Source: Carya illinoinensis
Taxonomy: Eukaryota; Streptophyta; Magnoliopsida; Fagales; Juglandaceae
Length of the DNA: 64,000 bases
Reading direction: 5' to 3'
Assembly (NCBI RefSeq): GCF_018687715.1
Contig: NC_056760.1
Location: 41,453,501 to 41,517,500, forward strand
In this document: piece by piece, positions 13,462 through 24,482 of the stretch
Position numbering within the stretch: position 1 is the stretch's first letter
Layout of the letters: each line of letters starts with the position of its first letter
Program-made: the position numbers and the translations under genes
Notes under the pieces: generated by a model
What the model was told of the DNA's origin: nothing
The model's input: only the letters and a program-made list of their open reading frames with translations
The model's database searches: none

Positions 13462-14304
13462 ATGGAGGAACTGGAGGGTAAGTGGAAAGGGTTATATCTC
13501 TCTGAGGAAGAGAGCTTGGCGATTGAGGTAGATGAGAGAATGATAAAGGGGGTGGGAGACAAAGAGGACCAATGCTTAGTGGGAAAAATTCTAGCGGAGA
13601 GGAAGGTTGGACAAGGTGTTATTGGTGCTACGATGGCGAAGGTCTAGCGAGTTAGTAGGCCTGCGGTGTTTCAGGAGGTAAGAGCAAATGTTTTTGTGAT
13701 TACATTTGCAACAAAAGAGGATAGACAAAGAGTGTGGGAAGGAAAGCCTTGGTTATTCAATAATAACCTAATTGTCCGTAACCTATTTGATGGTTTTACT
13801 AAACCAGCAAACATGAGTTTTGAGAAAGAAAACTTCTGGATTCAGTTGCATGATCTTCCCTTAACTTGCATGAATGATGAGTTTAGGAAGATGGTTGGTG
13901 GTACGATCGGGAAGGTGGTAGAGATCGATGTTAATGATGATGGTTGTAGTTGGGGCGAATTCCTTAGAGTGAAGGTGGAAGTGGACCTAACAAAAGCGAT
14001 AACTAGAGGGAGAATTGTCATTGTGAAAGGGAAGGTGTTGTGGATTCCTATAAAATATGAAAAGATGCCACAGATTTGTTTTGAGTGTGGGAAGTTTTTC
14101 CACAGTGATCTTGGGTGTGCTGGCAAGGCTAGAAGGAAAAAATTTCAAATCGAGGGTGATGGTCGATATGGAGTCTGGCTAAGAGCTGAATTGAACCAAA
14201 AAAGGTTCGGAATGGAAGGCGACAGAGGTTTTGCTGCTAGCATTTCGAATGGAAGATTTAATGCTAAAAAAATGGATCGAAAGGTGAGTGATGACTTATC
14301 TTAA
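13462..14304 (+). pseudogene. LINE ORF1: DUF4283 plus CCHC zinc knuckle (broken)
   Basis: The reading frame runs from MEELEGKWKGLYLSEEE to a TAA at 14302. An internal TAG at 13645-13647, in the same frame, separates AKV from RVSRPAVFQEVRANVF; plant homologues usually have Trp here. The DUF4283 core is FVITFATKEDRQRVWEGKPW to FWIQLHDLPLTCMNDEFRK. The zinc knuckle is CFECGKFFHSDLGC (residues C-x2-C-x4-H-x4-C), near 14080-14120. It would encode the RNA-binding chaperone of the LINE particle. A basic, low-complexity tail continues in another frame at 14439-14876, so a frameshift is also likely. Confidence 0.8.
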
Positions 14305-14859
14305 ACAAATGTAGATAAGGGGAAAGGGAAAAATAACACTGGGGGAGATCCAAGAGTTGGCAAAGGAATGGTAGAGGTAGTAGATAACAGTATGGCAAAT
14401 CTAAGGAATGTACTAGTAGAGGAAGGGGGGAAAATTTTATGAAAGGAGGAATGGGAGGACAGATGATGGTTAAAGTTAAGGAAAGGCAAGGAAAAACAGA
14501 AACAATGAAGGAAGGAGAGGGGTCTTTGGTGGAGATTGAGGTGCAAGAGATCCAGCCAATGATTAATGAGGTTTTATGTGGGGAAGCTAAGGGCAGTAAG
14601 CAAAACTTTGTAGTGGATATGATAGGTGAAAAAAAAGAGGGACAACATGACAAACCTCAAGGGGTAGGGAAGTGGAAGAGAAGGGCGAGAGTGAAAGAGA
14701 CAAAGTTAGGGCATGAGAAAGGGAAGTCCCATGTTAAAAAACCTGTGGATGAAGTTACAAAGGAGGATCTGGTGGGAAAGGGGGGAAAGAAGGTTAGAAG
14801 AGAGGAGAGTTTGGCTTGTGAAATGACTGTTGTGGCGGAAGCTGCCTTGCCAAACATAA

Positions 14860-17096
14860 TGAAAATCCTAAGTTGAAACTACTGAGGGCTTGGAAACCCT
14901 TGGACAGTTTAGGACCTTTGCTTGTTAGTGAAGGATAAGAAGCCCAACATTGTCTTTGTAATGGAGATAAAATTGAAGAGAGGTAAAGTGGAATGGCTGA
15001 AAAGAAGGGTGGGTTTTCAGAATTGTTTTGAGGTAGATCCAGTGGGTTTAGGGGGAGGATTGATTCTGTTTTGGGATATGGAGGTGGGGTGGAGGTGTAC
15101 AATTATTCTCAGAGACACATTAATTCATGGATAACTGATGCTGAATCTAAAGTTAGATGGCTTTTAACTGGTTTTTATGGTCCTCCTGAGGTGCAAAAAA
15201 GGAATGAGGCTTGGAGCCTATTGGAATCCTTTAAACCTCCAAGAGGGAAAGGATGGTGTGTCCTGGGAGATTTTAATGAAATAATCATCAATGCTGAAAA
15301 AGAAGGGGGAAGGCCTCGGAAGGAGTCTCAAATGGCTTCATTTAGAGAGGCCCTGGAGGTTAGTGAGCTGTATCACATGGAGCAATAGATATAGTGATGA
15401 GACTTTCACTAAAGAACGTCTTGATATAGCAGCAGTTAATCCCAAATGGAATGAATTGTATGCTGGTAGGGAGCTTGAGATATTGGCTTCAAGATGTTCT
15501 GACCATAAACATGTTCTTCTTTGCTATAAAAGATCCATGACTCTAGAAAGATTCAAAAGCAAGGGCTTTAAATATGAAGCATCATGGGCTCTTGAGGAGG
15601 GGTGTAGTAGTGTAATTGCAGTAGAATGGAAGAGGTGTGTGGATGTGAGAGACTCGGAGCTGAGGGTACAACGATTGCTTAAAAATTGTAGTTTGGCCTT
15701 GAGAAGATGGAATAGGTAGTTGGTTAAAGATAGAGGGAAGGAGATACTAGAGAAGACTGCAAGACTTAAACAGCTCCAAGATGAGGAAGGAATGCACATG
15801 TTAGAGATAAGAAGGGTTTAGCAGGAGGTGGGGTTGCTGTTAGATAAAGAGGACCTTAAGTGGAAGCAAAGAGCAAAGAAAAGCTAGTACCAACTGGGGG
15901 ACAGAAATACTCGTTTCTTTCATGCTTGTGCAACTCAAAGCAGAAGGAAGAAAACCATCAAACAGATTCTAAACAAGGAGAAAAGACTAGTCAGTGAGTT
16001 TGCTGAGATTGAAGGGGCTTTCAAACTCTACTTTGATGATCTCTTCAACTCCTCCCATCTTACAGAAGCTGAAATTGAGAAGTGTCATAGAATTGTTGAC
16101 CCGAGGGTATCACATGAAATGAATGAGAAGTTGAGTAAAAAGTTCACAAGAATAGAAGTGAAGGAGGCTGTTTTCAAGATGGCTCCCTTGAAATCACTAG
16201 GGCCAGATGGATATGGCGCCAGCTTTTTTCAAAATCACTAGAGTATCATGGGAGAGGAAATCTATGATGCTGTGATGAAGTGCTTAAATGGTGGTAATAT
16301 CCATTTCTCTTTAAACTATACTTACATTGCTCTTATTCTTAAGGTGAAAGAACCAAGATTGGTTAGTGAATACAGACCTATAAGTCTTTGTAATGTAGTA
16401 TACAAGATAATACCAAAAGTAATTGCAAATAGGCTAAAGTTTGTGTTATCTAATGTAATTTCCCAAAACCAAAGTGCTTTTATGCCAGGGAGACTTATTT
16501 CTAACAATGTAATGATAGCCTATGAAGTTTTGCATACCATGAAGTCAAGATAAAGGAGTAAGAATGGAAGCATGACTTTGAAACTGGATATGTCCAAGGC
16601 CTATGACAGAATTGAATGGAAGTTTCTGGAACAAATGATGAGGAAGTTGGGGTTTAATGAAAAATGGATCTAGCTTGCAATGGGCTGTGTTTCATCAGTT
16701 TCCTACTCTGTCTTGGCAAATGGAGTTCCAGGTGAAAGGTTTGTTCCAGCAAGGGGATTAAGGCAGGGAGATCCTATATCTCTCTATTTGTTTATCTTAT
16801 GTGCTGAGGGGTTGAGTGTCATGTTTAATAAGGCTGATCAGAGAGGGATAATCAGAGGAGTCTCTGTGTCAAAAATGGGGCTAAGGGTTAATCATCTACT
16901 TTTTGCCGATGATTGTGTTTTATTTAAGAGGGCAAAAAAGGAAGAATGGAATGAGATGATGTAGATTCTTCAGAGGTATGAACTAGCATCGGGTCAAGTC
17001 CTGAATAAGGAAAAATCTTCATTGTTTTTCAACACTAATACTAGGGTAGTTAAGAAGCATAGTATTTTAAAAGGTGCTGGAGGAGTAGTGTGTGGC
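14860..17096 (+). pseudogene. LINE ORF2: endonuclease and reverse transcriptase (broken)
   Basis: ORF2 opens with MKILS followed by stop codons where plant L1 elements read WNCRGLGN. The apurinic endonuclease-like part follows: KPNIVFVMEIKL, GLGGGLILFW, WLLTGFYGPPE, WCVLGDFNEI. The reverse transcriptase has [81 protein letters not shown] and the catalytic FADD at about 16902. Many TGA/TAG codons interrupt conserved positions, so this is a relic. Its 3' third is missing because of the element starting at 17097. Confidence 0.85.
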
Positions 17097-18390
17097 TAGG
17101 GGTGAATATCGGCCTGTCCGGACCGGCCAAACCGACCGGACCGGCCATTTTTGGACCAGACCGAATTCAGTCTGGTCCGGTCCGGTCCAATTTTAAGAGG
17201 ACCGAACTCATTCGGTCTAGTCTCGGTCCGGGGTGGAACAGTCCGGGGGTTTTCCACCCCGAACCGGACCGAATGAAAAAAAATAAATAAAAAATAATTT
17301 ATATAAATAATTTTATAAATTAATTATATAATTTTTTACTAATACTAATATTTATAATTATATACTAATACTAATATCTATACTAATACTAATAGTCTAA
17401 TATGGTATTAAAAAATAATAATACTAATAGTCTAATATTATAATATACTATAGTTATACTTATACTAATATAGACTATATAGTTATATTAAATACTATAA
17501 GTAATACTAATACTAATATATAGCTAAATCACTATAAGTATAACTGTATAACTATATATATTTAGTATGAATGTATTATTATATTCTTTAATGTATAACT
17601 ATAATATACAGTACTACTATATATTAATATATTAACATATTATAAGAGTTATAGTATAAATTATAATATAGAAATTATAATATACTAAATCACTATAACA
17701 ATATAACTAATACTAATATATAGCCATACTATTAATCTACTATTAATACTATTATATAGTTATACTTTTCACTATAATTAGTATTAATATATAGCTATAC
17801 AGTTGTACTAATACTATTAGTCTATTATATAGTCTAAGACTCTTAAGTCTAATATAGGCTATATGGCTATAACTAATACTAATATTATTAATACTAATAA
17901 TGTAAAAAATAGTTATACTAACTGATTGATTCAACATAACTAATATTACTGATATAATATAGCTATACTAAATTACTAATAGTCTAATACAAATTACTGA
18001 TAATTATACTAACTGATTGATTCAACATAACTAATATTACTAATACTAGTATAAGTCTATAACTATATATATTACTAATAGTTATAGACTATTAGTATAG
18101 TCTATAAATTCTTATAGACTATACTAATAGTAATCATAAATTATAATACTAATACTATAAGTAATACTTTACTAATTTATACCATAACTCTTATAATATG
18201 TTAATATATTAATATATACTAGTACTATATATTATAGTTAATAGTTATACATTAAATAGTATAATAATATATTGATACTAAATATATATAGTTATAGACT
18301 TATAATGATTTAGTTATTATAAATTTACGATTAGTATAGACTATAGTATTTATATATTACTAATTGTAATATATAGACTATACTAATAGT
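17097..18390. mobile_element. GC-ended, AT-cored element (hAT-like left end only)
   Basis: It starts TAGGGGTGAATATCGG, then about 170 bp of CCGGACCGG / GGTCCGGTCCGG subterminal repeats. About 1.1 kb of almost pure A/T sequence follows, made of TACTAATACTAATA, CTATATAGTTATA and related blocks in both orientations. The same design (CCGGTCCGG ends, ACTAATACTA interior) occurs with both ends intact at 43402-44667. Here no matching right terminus (CCGG repeats then CACCCCTA) was found, so the right border at about 18390 is only where the AT lattice stops. No protein is encoded. Confidence 0.5.
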
Positions 18391-19550
18391 TTATACAAGT
18401 TTCAGATCAAGTTAATGTCAAGTCAAGTTCAATTCATGTTTCAATTTAAGTCATGTCAATTATGCTATATTGTACGTCAAGTTATGCTTTAATTACTTAT
18501 GAATTTGATTATACATTCATACTTTTACTGTCATACATGCATCATTAGCCTGTGTGGAAATTTTTGTTAACTTACTGAAATTTATAATCAAATCTCATTA
18601 TGGTAGTCCCAACTACCATTCCTCCCGAATGGTAGATCTTGTTATAGGACCTGAAGGAGGATCAAGAGCTGACCAACTAGACACAGTTGACTAAGCGACG
18701 GTGCAACATCAATGTTAATATAGTAGTTAACATAAATTACTACTTGTACGATGAAGTTGCATCTCTAACTGGTGGGTTTGGGTGTTGAGAAGTGTTGAGG
18801 AGAGTTGTGAATAGTAATAAAAAGTAGGTGAAAAGTAATAATAAAGTAATGAATAGTAATAAAAAGTAGGTAAAAAGTAATGAATAGTAAAAAAAGTAGG
18901 TGAAAAGTAATAATAAACTAATGAATAGTAGTGAGAAGTGTTGAGAAGTGTTGAAGAGACTTCAACACCCAAACACAGTTGTTCAATAAATTTTTATGTA
19001 TGAAGTATGTTTTAAGCATTTGAGATATTTTCAATTTGGTGCATAGTATTACTAAAGAAAAAATTTATCCACTGCGAATATTGCATATTGTTAGATGCAT
19101 GTTAAGAACATTGCATCTTATATATCATGAACGGGGGTAGATAACCTTGTGTTGCATGTCTCGACGCTTCAAATGTCCGTCCGATCCCAAACGAAATTTG
19201 GGAGCGTCACAAAAGTTATATTCTAACAATATTTTAACTCATCATCTCACTCTACACACTTTATATATTTTAAAATTATTTATTTTATTTTATTCTTATT
19301 AAACTAATTGAGTTGTTCTACTTATCATCCATATACCACATACTTATTATAAAAAAAATAAAAATAAAAATTTAATAAATAAGATAGTGTATGAGAATGA
19401 TAAGTAAAATTATTCAATGTAAGAATGCAAACGATTCTAAATATTTTAACAGCCAAATAAAAAACCAATATTGTATTAAATAATGTAATTAGAAATTATA
19501 AAATTCACATTTTTATTTTGAAGGTAAACCTTGGACCGGTCATTGGGCTC
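18391..19550. other. Gene-free interval of LTR-like remnants
   Basis: 18391-18560 has short repeats of TCAAGT and GTCAAGT. 18600-18720 and 19090-19210 (GGTGCAACATCAATG; CCCAAACGAAATTTGGGAGC) read like pieces of a retrotransposon end, but I cannot pair them as LTRs. A small MITE lies between them (18773-18977). About 19314-19417 is an AT-rich inverted repeat (GTTGTTCTACTTATCATCC against GATAAGTAAAATTATTC reversed) similar to 21760-21868. No gene seen. Confidence 0.4.
18773..18977. mobile_element. Small MITE with GTTTGGGTGTTGA terminal inverted repeats
   Basis: The left end reads TGGGTTTGGGTGTTGA and the right end TTCAACACCCAAACACA, nearly perfect inverted repeats about 205 bp apart. The interior is AAAAGTAGGTGAAAAGTAAT repeated with variation. 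The right half also reads AGTGTTGAGAAGTGTTGAAG, echoing the left arm. No target duplication is clear and no protein is encoded. Confidence 0.65.
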
Positions 19551-19676
19551 GAATGTACAGGGCCTGTAGAGTAATCTCACGTATGTTCACGAAGTCAACT
19601 CAAAAGCGAAACGGTCTCTCCGATTTCCCTCTAAAAACCTTGTCCGTCTATCTTCTCACTCTATCAATGCTCAGCC

Positions 19677-20026
19677 ATGGAGTCTTTGGTCCTCGGAGCT
19701 CCTCCTATCTCTTCCCAATTGCTAACTATCACATCTCGCAAATCTTTCTCTAGGTCCAAAACCCTAGGCACATCGCTCTCCGCTCATTCGGTTTCTTCTC
19801 TCTTGATTTCTACTACAATTCCTCCACCTACATGTTGTATAATCGTATCATTATTTTTATCTTTTCATTTTCAATTTTTTTTAAAAAAAAAAAATATAAC
19901 CAGGCGAAGCCCTAGGAACAAGCAAAAAGGACCTCCGAGGGCACCTGTGTCTCCGACTCCAACGAAGAAAGATCGGTTTGAGGATGATGATGCGAGCGTC
20001 AAGATTGAAATTGACGAGTCTTTCTA
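19677..20026 (+). CDS. Possible small plastid-targeted gene or gene fragment, unknown
   Basis: An ATG begins MESLVLGAPPISSQLLTI, Ser/Thr/Arg-rich and poor in acidic residues, the usual look of a chloroplast transit peptide. It is preceded by a leader-like C/T-rich stretch. The frame is open for 116 codons and ends DASVKIEIDESF with TAG at 20024-20026. The middle (about 19833-19902) is T-rich and ends ATATAACCAG, resembling an intron between CCTACAT and GCGAAGCCC; removing it would change the downstream frame, so the structure is unsettled. I do not recognise the protein. It could be a retained first part of a longer gene. Confidence 0.3.
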
Positions 20027-20170
20027 GCGTTTCATGTAGCCAGTAAAATGGCTTCTAATTTTATGTCATCCCTATGATCTTCATGTGATTTCTGAGCTCC
20101 GAAATTCTCTTCATTGCTCTTGGTGTCGTCACTATTACTTGCAACTTCCCGCGCCGTGCCCCGCCGGGGT

Positions 20171-20184
20171 GGGGGGGGGGGGGG
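20171..20184. repeat. Run of 14 G in a GC-rich patch
   Basis: CGCCGTGCCCCGCCGGGGT is followed by an uninterrupted G14 and then TACC. This is highly unusual in otherwise AT-rich surroundings. It may be real and able to form a G-quadruplex, or an artefact of homopolymer sequencing. Confidence 0.9.
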
Positions 20185-20381
20185 TACCAATCCTCAAAGA
20201 AAAACTATTTTCTCAAGTGATAAATGACAATTTGTTTTTAATAATTAATTTTAAAATTTGAGTCTTATAAATGAAATTTTAATTGAAGTGTTGATCAATA
20301 TTACAAGTGGAGACAAATATAATATGCAGATTTCTTGCTTCCAGTAATCGAGACTCCATCTTTGAGTTCTTGTTTCATTAT

Positions 20382-20845
20382 TGTTAGGAACTAAATTGAT
20401 TGGGTTCAATATTTTGAAAACTTATCACTGGTAATAAGAGAAGAGACAAAACCAAAAGATAAGGTAAAAAAGAGATAAACTAAAAGAAGTTAACTCGGAC
20501 TTCTAAAAAAAAAATGCTTCGCAAGGCAGGTTAGACTTTATCACTATAAGGAAAAAAACATATCTCCATAAAAAGAGGGATGAACTCTCCACAAGCTCGA
20601 GGTACAAACTCCACCAAATTTCTTTCAAGGGTGGTGTCCTCTTCAACCTCTTGAAATCTCAAAATTTTCTATTGTATTGGTAATATATGATGCCATTAGA
20701 AATTCTAAAATCATCAATAATAGTAAATTTTACCTCCTAAACAATCTCGGTAAATAGATTTTTATGTCGAATTACGTAAATCTATGTATCTCTTTTTATT
20801 TATTTTTATTTATTTGTTTACTATTTATTTTATGGGTAAACATGA
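20382..20845 (+). mobile_element. Diverged LTR fragment related to the solo LTR at 34536
   Basis: It starts TGTTAGGAACTAAATTGATT and shares ordered blocks with the solo LTR: AACTTATCACTGGTAATAAG (compare CACTAATAATAAGATAAG), AGTTAACTCGGA, CCATAAAAAGAGGG (the LTR TATA position, compare CTATAAAAGGAGG), CATCAATAATAGTAAATTT and a final GTAAATCTATG segment. The right end fades into TTTATTTATT repeats, so the 3' border is uncertain. Confidence 0.55.
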
Positions 20846-22900
20846 CGGATGTTCGGGAAGGTTTTTTCTCTCCTTATAATCTGTCGTTCAAATATTCATG
20901 ACATTAACAATTACAAATGCAGGAAGTTATTGGATCGATTCTAATGTCCAAGTAATGTGAAAATTCAAATGACATCTGAAGTGTAAGGCTGCCATAATTA
21001 GCACAAGCAAGAAAATTTTTACAAAACTTATCAAAGGTGGCGGCGACTCTCAGTTGTACTCAATCTGGGCAATGTTTGATCTTCCTGAAGCTTTCAATAA
21101 ATTACGAAATGGATTTATTAAGGTTTCAGAACCAAAGAAGTACATGGCGTCTTACATAATTTGGTCCCCTTTCTTCTCGACCGAATAAAACTCGAGATTT
21201 AAAGGCTTGCTTAGGTAATAAGAAATACGAGAATTTTGTGAATAGTAATGAAAGAATTTATATTAAGATATTTTATTAGATCTTGAGAAAAGAAAAAGAA
21301 AAAATTAGATTAAAAATATTATAAAGTTAAAAAATTATTTAAGTATAATTTTTTAATTTTATTTTTGTTTTAAAATTTGAAAAAAAAAATTGTATTATTT
21401 TTTGTATTTTGTTTATAAGTTTAAAAAGTTAGAATGAAATAAAAAAGTGTTTAGTGTTTGGCAAGTAAAATTTTGAAAGAAAATTATGAAAATTTTTGAG
21501 ATGATATCACTTCCTAAACATGACCTGATCTCTCAAATTCTAGACAAACAAACGATTAACGAATGAAAAATAACGAGTAAGATTGTGGTTATTTTAAGCG
21601 TGCGAGCCAGGATAGTCGCCTTGAAGATTTTGAGGGGGATGGATCTGTTGAAGGGGATGAATGAATGGGCAGCCAACTTTTTTTTTTTTATGGGTTTGTT
21701 ATTCAGCCATCTAACTACACATCACATATGTTTTAATTTTTATTTTTATTTTATTTTTATTAAATTAATTAAACTTTTCTACTCATCATTTCTACATTAT
21801 ATATTTATTAAAAAAATAATAAAAAGATTAAAAATCAAAATAGATGCGTGGTGTAGGGATAATACGTAGATTTTTTTTTTTTTTATAATTGGGTTGGACG
21901 GATAAAGGTGGCATTTACAAGAATAATAGGCCAGGTAAGTGGTTCACTACACTTGAATCCAACCCCATTTGTGTGTAGATAATAGCTGTTTTCATGATAA
22001 AATTCATGGACACAGGCTCATGGGTGTGGAGGTTTTAGCCTTTTTAGGTACTACTACTTGTCCAATCTTCCCATCTTGAGCTTGTAAATTTGGATATGAG
22101 ATGGTTTTATGAATAGTGTTAAGAGTGTCTATGAATATTGTAAATATTTGGAAAAAGTTTTAAGATGATGGTTTTATAGAGTTTTAAAAAAGTAGTGAGA
22201 CCCACTTTGAATTTGTTTGGATGTGAAGTTTTTCAAGAGAAGTTAATTTTAAGAGATGATGTAATAAATAATATTAAATAATTTATTTAAAATTATTTTA
22301 GAAAATGAATAAACATGAAGTGGCTGCCGTGTATTTATTTATTTATTTATTTAGTTTTTGAAAATTATTTTATTAATTTATTTTGAAGATATATATATAT
22401 ATATATTTTTATTTGTGGGGGTTGGAAAGAATCTAGAGGAGTTCTAACCAAGATATTGTTTGTTTGAGAACGAAACCGTCTTTGACTTCTAAGTTTCATC
22501 CTACACATAAATATAGCCTTAAAACTCGTTGTGGGTGCCATCTTGGTTGAAAAGTCTACCTTGATTCATGTATTAACGCTCAACTTTAGGACTAGAAATG
22601 AAAAAGATGTAAATATATAAAGTAAGCTCTACAAGTTTACAATATAAATTATAAAAGGCCTACACACATAAGATCTTCTTACTTGGGCATTATAAATGTT
22701 GTATAGTCTATTTTATGTATCTATCTTTTATTCAACATTTAGAATTACTTAAACCCGAATTATTATTATTATTATTTTTTATTAAAAAAATGGTTCATTC
22801 ATTGCCTGTGGTGAATACAATATTTGATTTTCTTGTTTGTAAAGATAGCATAAAATATTATGTCATATTTTATTCTCGCTTGAATTTTGAGTTACTTCTC
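20846..22900. other. Gene-free interval with worn MITEs
   Basis: About 21203-21525 is a diverged Harbinger-like MITE (AGGCTTGCTTAGG at the left, CACTTCCTAAACATGACC at the right, with GTGAATAGTAATGAA and ATATTTTATTAGATCTTGAG inside). About 21700-21868 is an AT-rich block related to 19314-19417. 22085-22330 may be another worn copy of the first family. TTTA and TA repeats lie near 22335-22350 and 22391-22407. No gene seen. Confidence 0.45.
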
Positions 22901-23450
22901 TTGAATTATGGTTCATACCTTAGATTAGATAGTGTTTAGTCCCTGTCTTTTCTTAATGCAAAACAAACTCCCTCGAAAGCGATTTCTTGGAAGAAAGTGT
23001 TGCTCACTTTCTCCTTGCCGGCTTCCACGGTTTTTTTTTCCCATATAAAGTAGCCGTCCGTCTTAGTTCCTTCTGCTATCGTTTCCTTTTTCGTTCTACT
23101 GTTTAAAGGCAATGAGTATCTCGTATCTGTCCGTACAATGCATGCATATCCTTTTAGACCATGTCGGTTATCAGAGATACCAGAAGAGAAAGGATGAAGA
23201 GGACCCTCCCTGCATTCGCAAAGAAGCTCAAAAGGAAAAGGATCAAGCTCAATTTTAGAGTACTCATAATCGGTCTTCTTCTTCTTCATTTCTTCTTGTT
23301 TTTTTCTTCTTCCTCTTTGAGGAGATTATTTGACATGGAGGATACCCGTTTGGAAGCCTGTTTGGAGGACTACGTACAATGGTTCGCCTTTAATAAAGTC
23401 CATGGAAAAATATATTTTGTACATTCAAATTACTATTGTAACGCCTCAAT

Positions 23451-23890
23451 GGCCTATATTCTAAAAGGACTAGTAAACGATATAATTGGAGCTCCATTGG
23501 AATCCCTTATAAAGAGGTAGAACTTATCATTCCCCAGCAATATAAGATTCCATATACCACCTATCCTTATTCTTATCATATGAGGTATTACAATCTGTTC
23601 TCTTTAAATTCTCAACTTCCTTGTCGGGCCAGTTCATCGTAGGTTGCGTGGCTCAAGTCCTACATTTGTTGTTGGGATTGACTTTAATATCATTTGAAAC
23701 ACTCTAATGAAAGGCCTAAACCACATATACTATACTTCAAAAGGACTAGTCAATGATAGAATTAGAGCCCCATTGAAACCTTATAAAGAATAAGAATTTC
23801 TCTTTCGTAAGCAACGTGGGATTCTATACACCACATACCTTTATCTTTATCATATGCGATATCGCAATTATAATTGACATTTCGTATCAT
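23451..23890. repeat. Two-copy direct repeat, spacing about 275 bp
   Basis: Copy 1 (about 23451-23595) and copy 2 (about 23722-23875) both contain AAAAGGACTAGT, then GATATAATTGGAGCTCC / GATAGAATTAGAGCCCC, CCTTATAAAGA, GCAA..GGGATTC and ATACCACCTA / ACACCACATA, then TATCTTTATCATATG-like ends. I associate this type of sequence with dispersed intergenic repeats in woody plants. It overlaps the 3' half of an ATG frame at 23161-23520, arguing against that frame being a gene. Confidence 0.6.
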
Positions 23891-24482
23891 TAATTAAGGT
23901 CTCAGCATCAAGAAATTATAACTCAATTGGGTGTAAAATTATTCGTTTTTTGATATAGCAATGTAACAGTTTTGATATTTTAGAGTGCAAGGCATAAAAT
24001 CCTGATTTTAGAGTATTTTAGGGTGCAGAGTGTGCTTGGTCAAACTAAGTTTGCTTAAGAAGATAGCTTCATGGATGGTGAATTTGGCTTTAGGAATAGG
24101 AAGGTCAAATATAGCAACTGCAAGTTGAGGGGGGGAAACGTCATTTAAGAGATTGCCTGAACGTGGGTTATGGAGATGCAGGGGATGTAGATTTGGTTGA
24201 AATTCAGAGGGATTAGTACATGTGCAGCGGTTGTAATCAAAATTTGAATACCTTACAATATATGCTTGTTTGCGTGACTTGGAACAACAGCCAGGGCAAT
24301 CTCTATTCCAATGTTAAGCTGTGTGAGATTTATTTCTTTGTACAGGATTGTAAAATGAATAAAAGGAACTAAAATGAAAAGGAACACCTCGAAACAGAGG
24401 AGCATCCATATAGCCCACGAAACAGAGCTATAATTCAACAAATATGTACCAACCTAGAAGATGCTCCAACTGGAGGAGATTA
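23891..24482. other. Intergenic region downstream of the GT32 gene
   Basis: No coding sequence recognised. The part adjoining 24482 should contain the 3' UTR and polyadenylation region of the minus-strand glycosyltransferase gene. An AATAAA is not evident on the minus strand immediately after the stop. Confidence 0.4.

Larger units (their letters stand above)
13340..17096 (+). mobile_element. L1-type LINE, decayed, truncated at its 3' side by another element
   Basis: ORF1 and ORF2 lie in the usual order on the plus strand. The element stops abruptly at 17096, after the reverse transcriptase core, where an unrelated GC-rich sequence begins. zf-RVT, RNase H and poly(A) tail are absent. The antisense LINE next to it is a separate copy in the opposite orientation. 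The 5' border is an estimate from where the leader-like AG-rich sequence begins. Numerous stops make the copy non-functional. Confidence 0.85.

Noticed and set aside
13842..14653. Minus-strand Ser/Pro/Phe-rich frames in the LINE
   Set aside because: Complement of G/A-rich LINE ORF1 sequence; no independent support.
17270..18390. Possible centromeric satellite, origin or CRISPR-like array
   Set aside because: Repeats are short, irregular and mixed in orientation with no fixed period or spacers; the same core occurs in a bounded transposable element at 43402-44667.
23161..23520. 119-codon ATG frame (MSVIRDTRRERMKRTLPAFA...) with a hydrophobic segment, and an overlapping antisense frame at 22936-23289
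   Set aside because: No recognisable domain. Its 3' half lies in a dispersed repeat that recurs 275 bp downstream, and both strands are open, which suggests chance.
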